A stretch of 63,602 nt of DNA from Frateuria sp. Soil773 (GTDB lineage Bacteria > Pseudomonadota > Gammaproteobacteria > Xanthomonadales > Rhodanobacteraceae), in the NCBI RefSeq assembly GCF_001428405.1, contig NZ_LMSL01000002.1, positions 17,415 to 81,016 on the forward strand, read 5' to 3'. The stretch's first letter is position 1, and the number at the start of each line of letters is the position of its first letter. Below the pieces are notes generated by a model. That model did not search any database, was not told the DNA's origin, and worked only from the letters and a program-made list of their open reading frames with translations. This document shows, piece by piece, positions 59,819 through 63,602 of the stretch. The position numbers and the translations under genes are program-made.

Positions 59819-61015
59819 ATGGCCCCACGCTGGATCGCCTGCCTGTTGCTTCTCCTGACGAGCGCCGCCGCGCAGGCCGGCGAGCCCATCGCCACGGTGC
59901 GCGTCGCCTTCGACCGCAACGGCGTCACCGCCGTGCGCGTGCACGGCCATGCCGACAAGGCCACCGGCCGCGAGGTCGGCGCGGACGATCCGGTGCGCAT
60001 CGCCTCGATTTCCAAGCTGGTCACCGCCCTTGGCGTGATGCGGCTGGTGGAGGCCGGCAAGCTCGACCTGGACACCGACGCGTCGAAGCTGCTCGGCTGG
60101 CGGCTGCGCAACCCGGCCTTCCCGGACACGCCGATCACCCTGCGCCTGCTGCTGTCGCACCGCTCCAGCCTCACCGACGGCGCCGGCTACTGGCAAACGC
60201 CGCTGGGCGGCGAGCTGCGCGACATCGTCGCGGACCCGCGCGCGTGGGACGCGAAACACGCGCCGGGCACCTATTTCCACTACACCAACCTCAACTTCCC
60301 GCTGGTGGCGCAGATCATGGAGCGCGCCACCGGCGAACGCTTCGACAAGCTGATGGCGCGCCTGGTGCTGCGCCCGCTGGGCATCGACGGCTGCTTCAAC
60401 TGGGCGCTGTGCAGCGACGCCACCGCCGCCCGCGCGGTGGTGCTGTACGACGCCGACGGCAAGCCGGCGAAAGACGACAACCACGGCCGCAAGCCCGCCT
60501 GCCCGGTCACGCCGGCCAGCGACGGAAGCTGCGACCTGTCGCGCTGGCGCGCCGGCGCCAACGGCGCGCTGTTCTCGCCGCAGGGCGGCCTGCGCATCTC
60601 CGCCCGGGGCCTGGCCCGCATCGGCGAGCTGCTGCTCGGCAACGGCAGCGTCGACGGCAAGCGCCTGCTCAAGCCAGGTTCCATCCAGGCGATGATCACC
60701 CCGGAATGGCAATACCGTCCCGGCAACGGCCTGACGTACGAGGAAGACACCGGCGACGCCGACGCCGGCTTCTTCTGCCGCTACGGCATGGCCGTGCAGA
60801 CGCTGGCGACGCCCGTACCGGGCTGCCGCGACGATCCGTTCGGCGATGGCGTGGCGCGCGTGGGCCACTCCGGCTCTGCCTATGGCCTGCAGGCCGGGCT
60901 GTGGGTGGACCGCAAAAGCGGCACCGGCGTGGCCTGGTTCGCCACCGGCATGCCGGACGAGCGGATGGGCGGGAAGTCGGCGTTCAGCGCGGTCGAAGAG
61001 GCCCTGGCGCATTAG
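59819..61015 (+). CDS. Exported serine hydrolase (class C beta-lactamase fold)
   Basis: A 398-residue exported protein with signal [16 protein letters not shown]. Active-site motifs of the beta-lactamase/esterase family: SISK (Ser63, Lys66) and a Tyr in FHYTN; a third motif near GHSGSAYG replaces [18 protein letters not shown] and [20 protein letters not shown] are typical of the AmpC-like esterases and D-aminopeptidases. An extra Cys-bearing insert lies around 190-225. Substrate may be a D-amino peptide or ester. Convergent with a TonB-receptor remnant. Confidence 0.9.
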   Translation: MAPRWIACLLLLLTSAAAQAGEPIATVRVAFDRNGVTAVRVHGHADKATGREVGADDPVRIASISKLVTALGVMRLVEAGKLDLDTDASKLLGWRLRNPAFPDTPITLRLLLSHRSSLTDGAGYWQTPLGGELRDIVADPRAWDAKHAPGTYFHYTNLNFPLVAQIMERATGERFDKLMARLVLRPLGIDGCFNWALCSDATAARAVVLYDADGKPAKDDNHGRKPACPVTPASDGSCDLSRWRAGANGALFSPQGGLRISARGLARIGELLLGNGSVDGKRLLKPGSIQAMITPEWQYRPGNGLTYEEDTGDADAGFFCRYGMAVQTLATPVPGCRDDPFGDGVARVGHSGSAYGLQAGLWVDRKSGTGVAWFATGMPDERMGGKSAFSAVEEALAH

Positions 61016-61236
61016 GGGCGACCGGGCGCCGTTCGAAGCCGTGCGCTCCATGCCTTTTAGTCCGTCGTCGGCGACGGGCAGGCGTCGATGCCGATACGCC
61101 GGAAGCACTGGACGCAATGCGCGGCCGTCGCCCGCGACGACCGCGCCCCTCCGTCTCGTCCCCTGTTGTCCGTCGCGACTTTCTCCATATCCGCTCCGCA
61201 CCCCCTCGCGCATCGGGCACGAGGGGGGCACACGGC

Positions 61237-61776
61237 CTAGAACTTGTACGTCAGGCCCAGGTACAGGACGCGGCCGGCATAGGTGTTGTCGTAGAACCGC
61301 GCCTTGGTGTCGTCGCCCAGGTGCTGCCTCTGCTCCGACTTGGTGAGGTTGAGCACCGAGCCGGTCACCGTGAGGTTCTTCATGAGGTCGTAGGAGGCGT
61401 TCAGGTCCACCTGGTCGTACGGCTCGGAGTAGATGTTGAGCCCGGAGACGATGCCGCCGACCATGGTGCCGCGGCGGTTGTACGAGGCGCGCGCGAGGAA
61501 CCTGTCGTTCTCGTAGAACACCGAGACGTTGGCCTGGGTCTTCGCGCTGCCGACCAGCGGCGACCTGCCGATCACCTTCCCGTCCAGCGCGATGTCGGTG
61601 GTGGAAGTCTTGTTGTAGGTGAAGTTGGCCTGGAAGCCGAAGCCGGAGCGGAAGGTGTGCTGGGCATAGGCCTCGACACCCTTCGACACGGCGTTGGAGC
61701 CGTTGGCGCTGGTCTGGAACGGCGATACCGTCACCGTGGCGCCATCCAGCGTGCGTGCCTGGTCGATCTCCCTCCC
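61237..61776 (-). pseudogene. C-terminal remnant of a TonB-dependent receptor
   Basis: About 180 codons give the last strands of a TonB-dependent receptor: VSKGVEAYAQHTFRSGFGFQ, ANFTYNKTSTTDIAL, DQVDLNASYDLMKNLTVTGS and the terminal RVLYLGLTYKF with final Phe. Such receptors are 700-1000 residues; reading upstream ends at a stop near 61815 and the sequence beyond it has no similarity to a barrel. The N-terminal three quarters are missing, so this is a deletion remnant, not a working gene. Style is that of carbohydrate-uptake receptors. Confidence 0.82.
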
Positions 61777-61808
61777 AGATTGAATCGGTTTATGGACGCG
61801 AAACGAAT

Positions 61809-61822
61809 TTCAATCGATCCAA
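61809..61822. promoter_or_regulatory. ATCGAT-centred palindrome, copy 1
   Basis: TTCAATCGATCCAA: symmetric at 10 of 14 positions with a central CG, the layout of LacI-family operators. 135 bases from copy 2. Confidence 0.35.
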
Positions 61823-61943
61823 ATACCGAGTCCGAACCTCCCCATCGGAGCTTTCGCTCGAAGCCCCGGGCACGCCATGCGGCGGCCGGCGCCAGGCAGG
61901 TTCCTCCCCAGTCCCCTCCCCTTACAGCCAGAACCGGATCTGT

Positions 61944-61957
61944 TTAGATCGATCTAA
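61944..61957. promoter_or_regulatory. ATCGAT-centred palindrome, copy 2 (perfect)
   Basis: TTAGATCGATCTAA is a perfect 14-bp palindrome with central CG. Together with copy 1 it suggests control by a LacI-type sugar regulator of the original receptor or chitin-use locus (inference). Confidence 0.42.
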
Positions 61958-62203
61958 GCCGTGGCCGCTTTCTAGCACAGCGTTTCGCCCGGCGCATGAT
62001 GCAGCGCAGTACGTCCAGCACCGGCGCCGGGCGGGCCCTGCGGGAGGTTTCGACGGCGAAGCGGGCTGCGCGGAACCTTGCCGGTTCCCCCGGCCGCATC
62101 GGGAGACGAAAGCCATGGCCTCGCCACGCGATCGCGCAGCGGGCCGGCAAGTCCGGTGCCGCCCTGGACGCACGGCGGCACCGGAGAGTAAAGGCGGGGC
62201 AAC

Positions 62204-62234
62204 GCGGAGGTGCCGCCATCGGCGGTACCTCCGC
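62204..62234 (-). terminator. Hairpin after the chitinase gene
   Basis: GCGGAGGT-type arms with GCCGCC...GGCGG form a 14-pair stem (one mismatch) six bases beyond the chitinase stop. No T run follows on the minus strand. Confidence 0.45.
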
Positions 62235-62239
62235 AGTCC

Positions 62240-63602
<1,363 letters not shown>

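Larger units (their letters stand above)
61777..62239. other. Non-coding stretch between receptor remnant and chitinase
   Basis: No gene supported. The left part (about 61780-61960) is less GC-rich than the rest and holds two ATCGAT-centred palindromes. The right part has a long hairpin next to the chitinase stop. Confidence 0.55.

Overview
The window is GC-rich, densely packed bacterial chromosome whose protein repertoire fits a gammaproteobacterium of the Xanthomonadales/Rhodanobacteraceae type, most likely Rhodanobacter-like. Pointers are a PhoP-type regulator and kinase of xanthomonad flavour, a TrpS with a long C-terminal extension, a lipoprotein copper nitrite reductase beside NnrS and an FNR-type regulator, and TonB-receptor plus glycosidase genes. 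The assignment is an inference from family recognition; no rRNA is present. One tRNA (tRNA-Thr, UGU) is seen. There is no CRISPR array, prophage or complete insertion sequence.

Layout. 1-2.4 kb: a denitrification/NO corner on the minus strand (5' end of nirK, nnrS, an Fnr-like regulator), with a good FNR-type box ahead of nnrS. 2.6-7.8 kb: tyrosine/phenylalanine catabolism (fahA, a lipoprotein, hmgA, hpd) with a divergent MarR regulator; a DUF559 gene bracketed by inverted repeats sits between hmgA and hpd, and maiA is not in the window. 7.8-12.2 kb: two tandem POT peptide transporters and tryptophan 2,3-dioxygenase. 12.4-16.1 kb: a 2-oxoacid dehydrogenase operon (E1 alpha, E1 beta, E2) ending in a textbook terminator. 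Together these suggest peptide uptake, aromatic amino-acid breakdown and oxidation of the products.

16.9-31.8 kb is mostly housekeeping: VOC protein, DUF6348, trpS, arginase, rhodanese, tRNA-Thr, SPOR protein, coaX-birA, a PepSY protein with a PhoP/PhoQ-like pair, dusA, a TMEM175-type channel, ferredoxin-NADP reductase, a small kinase-fold protein, DUF456 and a HlyIII protein. 31.9-43.8 kb holds envelope and small-molecule genes: a TonB-like protein, a cysteine-dioxygenase-like protein with an FAD protein, nicotinamidase, YgjP-like metallopeptidase, PIN and HAD proteins, an AmpD-like amidase, trmO, a META/DUF4377 lipoprotein and an exported RidA-like protein. 44.1-49.8 kb: an exported EEP-fold protein, two divergent L,D-transpeptidases, a frameshifted membrane gene, a small Cys-rich exported peptide and an M14 peptidase. 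50.1-53.7 kb: a siderophore receptor and PepSY reductase with Fur-like boxes. 53.8-63.6 kb: PhzF, DUF3016, thiopurine methyltransferase, a GH30 glycosidase, a broken SRPBCC gene, a serine hydrolase, a TonB-receptor remnant and a chitinase cut by the right edge.

The most notable unexplained signals are two strong intrinsic terminators with no gene in front of them (candidate small RNAs near 32.5 and 44.0 kb), a gene broken at a 5-bp tandem repeat (48.15 kb), a gene broken by what looks like a single Trp-to-stop change (59.54 kb), the DUF559 cassette whose ends lie in inverted repeats (5.56-6.00 kb), the duplicated YegP-like extension on TrpS, and a decayed carbohydrate-uptake locus with two ATCGAT-centred palindromes between the receptor remnant and the chitinase. 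I did not find a clear-cut new multi-gene defence or biosynthetic system.
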